Assembly: GCA_964035545.1 (NCBI GenBank)
Contig: OZ037767.1
Location: 8,670,207 to 8,734,206, forward strand
Length of the DNA: 64,000 nucleotides
Direction of reading: 5' to 3'
Source of the DNA: Bugula neritina
Taxonomy: Eukaryota > Bryozoa > Gymnolaemata > Cheilostomatida > Bugulidae
Part shown: one piece after another, positions 62,959-64,000 of the stretch
Layout of the letters: every line of letters begins with the position of its first letter
Position numbering within the stretch: the first letter of the stretch is position 1
Translations under genes and position numbers: made by a program
The notes under the pieces: model-generated
Database searches by the model: none
Told to the model about the DNA's origin: nothing
The model's input: the letters and a program-made list of their open reading frames with translations, nothing else

Positions 62959-63392
62959 AATAGCAGAATAAGAACATTACTTCATGCACATGTGATTTAA
63001 TTATCTTGATTAAACAAAATTATCTGAAAGTGAAACTAAAAAATAGGTAATTTTAGACTTGAGAATTTCAAAAGACTTGCAGGACAATTATTAAAAGTTT
63101 AAAGTATAGAATTGGAAAGAAGCTAGATATTTTAAAACTCATTTTGTGTTAAAGAATCCAAGTGATGGAGTTAGTAAGCTTTTGCTGAAGTAAAAGTTGC
63201 ATTTATCATAATTATTTGAAGGTCTCAAAATCGGTGCCTCAATGAGTGCGAATCTACTACAAATCTGTGTGCATTGGAAAAGAATGAAGGAACCGGTATT
63301 TATAGCCACGATAGATACTTCTTCAACACCAGAACTAAACTGTGCGAAAAGTTCCAATACCGGGGCTTTAACGGAAACGCCAACAAGTTCCT
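61963..63392 (+). CDS. Secreted tandem Kunitz-domain protein, partial (cut by window end)
   Basis: Kunitz domains usually inhibit serine proteases. Exon 1 is 61963-62029, exon 2 62616-62751, exon 3 63222-63392; all junctions are GT-AG with matching phases (1, 2, 2), and further exons lie beyond the window. Residues 1-22 (MGYTFIISLSILVAFMGLTS, then AS) are a signal peptide. Domain 1 is about 26-77 with Cys at 26, 52, 73 and 77; domain 2 starts at Cys 84 with Cys 109. Both keep the family core (QFYYN and RYFFN; CLSFFYYGG and CEKFQYRG; NKNRF and NANKF). Both lack the second and fourth of the six usual Cys: positions hold N35/G60 in domain 1 and G93/F117 in domain 2. An N-glycosylation sequon is at N46. 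The usual basic P1 residue is absent, so classical trypsin inhibition is doubtful. Family assignment is secure; function is open. Confidence 0.9.
62865..62994. repeat. Long hairpin with (TA)n core in Kunitz intron
   Basis: The arm CACATGTGCATGAAGTAATG (from 62865) recurs inverted at the right (ending 62994), with further matching to CTATTGA inside; (TA)n at 62902-62955 forms the centre. The arms are about 40 bases with few mismatches. This suggests a small MITE or hairpin-forming insertion; a hairpin RNA is possible. Confidence 0.85.
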
Positions 63393-64000
63393 GTAAGTGC
63401 TTCAGTACTCATGTAAAACTGGCTAGCGACATCAGTACAAAATAATATTTCAAATACGCAATACAGCTTCTCTTGTTCTTACACATATAGCAAAATTTGA
63501 AATATTTTCGTACTTAAAATCAATGCGTCCAAATGAACAGGTTGATTCTTTTACATAAACTTGTGAAAACCAATGTAAATAATCTAATCCAGTTTTTTGA
63601 AGTTGATTTTTAAAAAATAATTAATATATAGTAGTTCATAATTGCATTTTAAATTTGCATAAAATGGAGTACTTTAAATAAAAATAAAAAGTCTTATCAA
63701 AATGTTCCTAAGAAACAAATACTTTTCTCGACGCCTTAAAATTAAATTATAACCTTTTTGAACAAGCACTGAGGATCCAGTGATTTTATTTAACTGACTA
63801 CGTTTTTATAGCTTTACTAAAACTTACCTTTAGTGCTTGGTGGTTTGATTGTCACTGCATAAAACTGAATTCTCTGAGAAGACAACTCTAGATAAAGAGG
63901 CTAGTCCGTAATTGTGACCCAGGCAGTCAGAAAAGCACTTTGTGACAAAATTCACATTTTTAGTTAAAGCTTGATTCTTATTTGCCTCTTTATACTGATT
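63393..64000 (+). other. Kunitz gene intron, right edge
   Basis: No continuing Kunitz exon was found; the remaining Cys of domain 2 must lie beyond the window. Confidence 0.6.

Noticed and set aside
63242-63445. Plus-strand 67-codon frame over Kunitz exon 3
   Set aside because: Wrong-frame shadow of the Kunitz exon, whose frame is fixed by phase and by conserved Cys.

Overview
This is AT-rich animal nuclear DNA: genes split by GT-AG introns, microsatellites, tRNA-derived SINEs, MITEs and decayed transposons, with no sign of bacterial or organelle gene layout. The two clearest genes, an EHD-family dynamin-like ATPase and a TIS11/ZFP36 CCCH zinc-finger protein, are general metazoan families. 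Tandem Kunitz domains and a SINE whose body recalls cephalopod-type SINEs suggest a marine invertebrate, perhaps a lophotrochozoan, but the sequence does not settle the phylum.

Layout: 0.1-2.6 kb holds exons of an unrecognised minus-strand gene that may carry a frameshift. Head-to-head with it, 4.6-18.3 kb holds an EHD gene with nine confident exons and an uncertain N-terminal exon. Its introns contain a minisatellite, two SINEs with target duplications, a terminal-inverted-repeat element and a LINE remnant. 19.5-22.4 kb holds a two-exon TIS11/ZFP36 gene whose 3' region carries two AU-rich nonamers. 22.4-61.8 kb is mostly non-coding DNA. It contains a 21-bp minisatellite, a possible small polyglutamine gene with a 6.4 kb intron (28.8-35.4 kb), four copies of a TA-flanked MITE, several isolated exon-like reading frames on both strands, a long (CA)n and a long (TA)n, a dead hAT transposase, a piggyBac-like MITE and a Ty3/gypsy pol remnant. 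61.87 kb to the right edge holds the 5' part of a secreted Kunitz protein (TATA box, signal peptide, two domains), cut off by the window end.

The main genes do not form a pathway. EHD proteins remodel endosomal membranes, TIS11 proteins promote decay of AU-rich mRNAs, and the Kunitz protein is secreted. The most interesting points are: both Kunitz domains lack the disulfide next to the reactive site; the EHD protein has a true NPF in the linker and a Gln at EF-hand position 12; the TIS11 gene carries its own family's target motif; and a set of coding-looking orphan exons lies in the 22-50 kb region. I found no clearly new multi-gene system.
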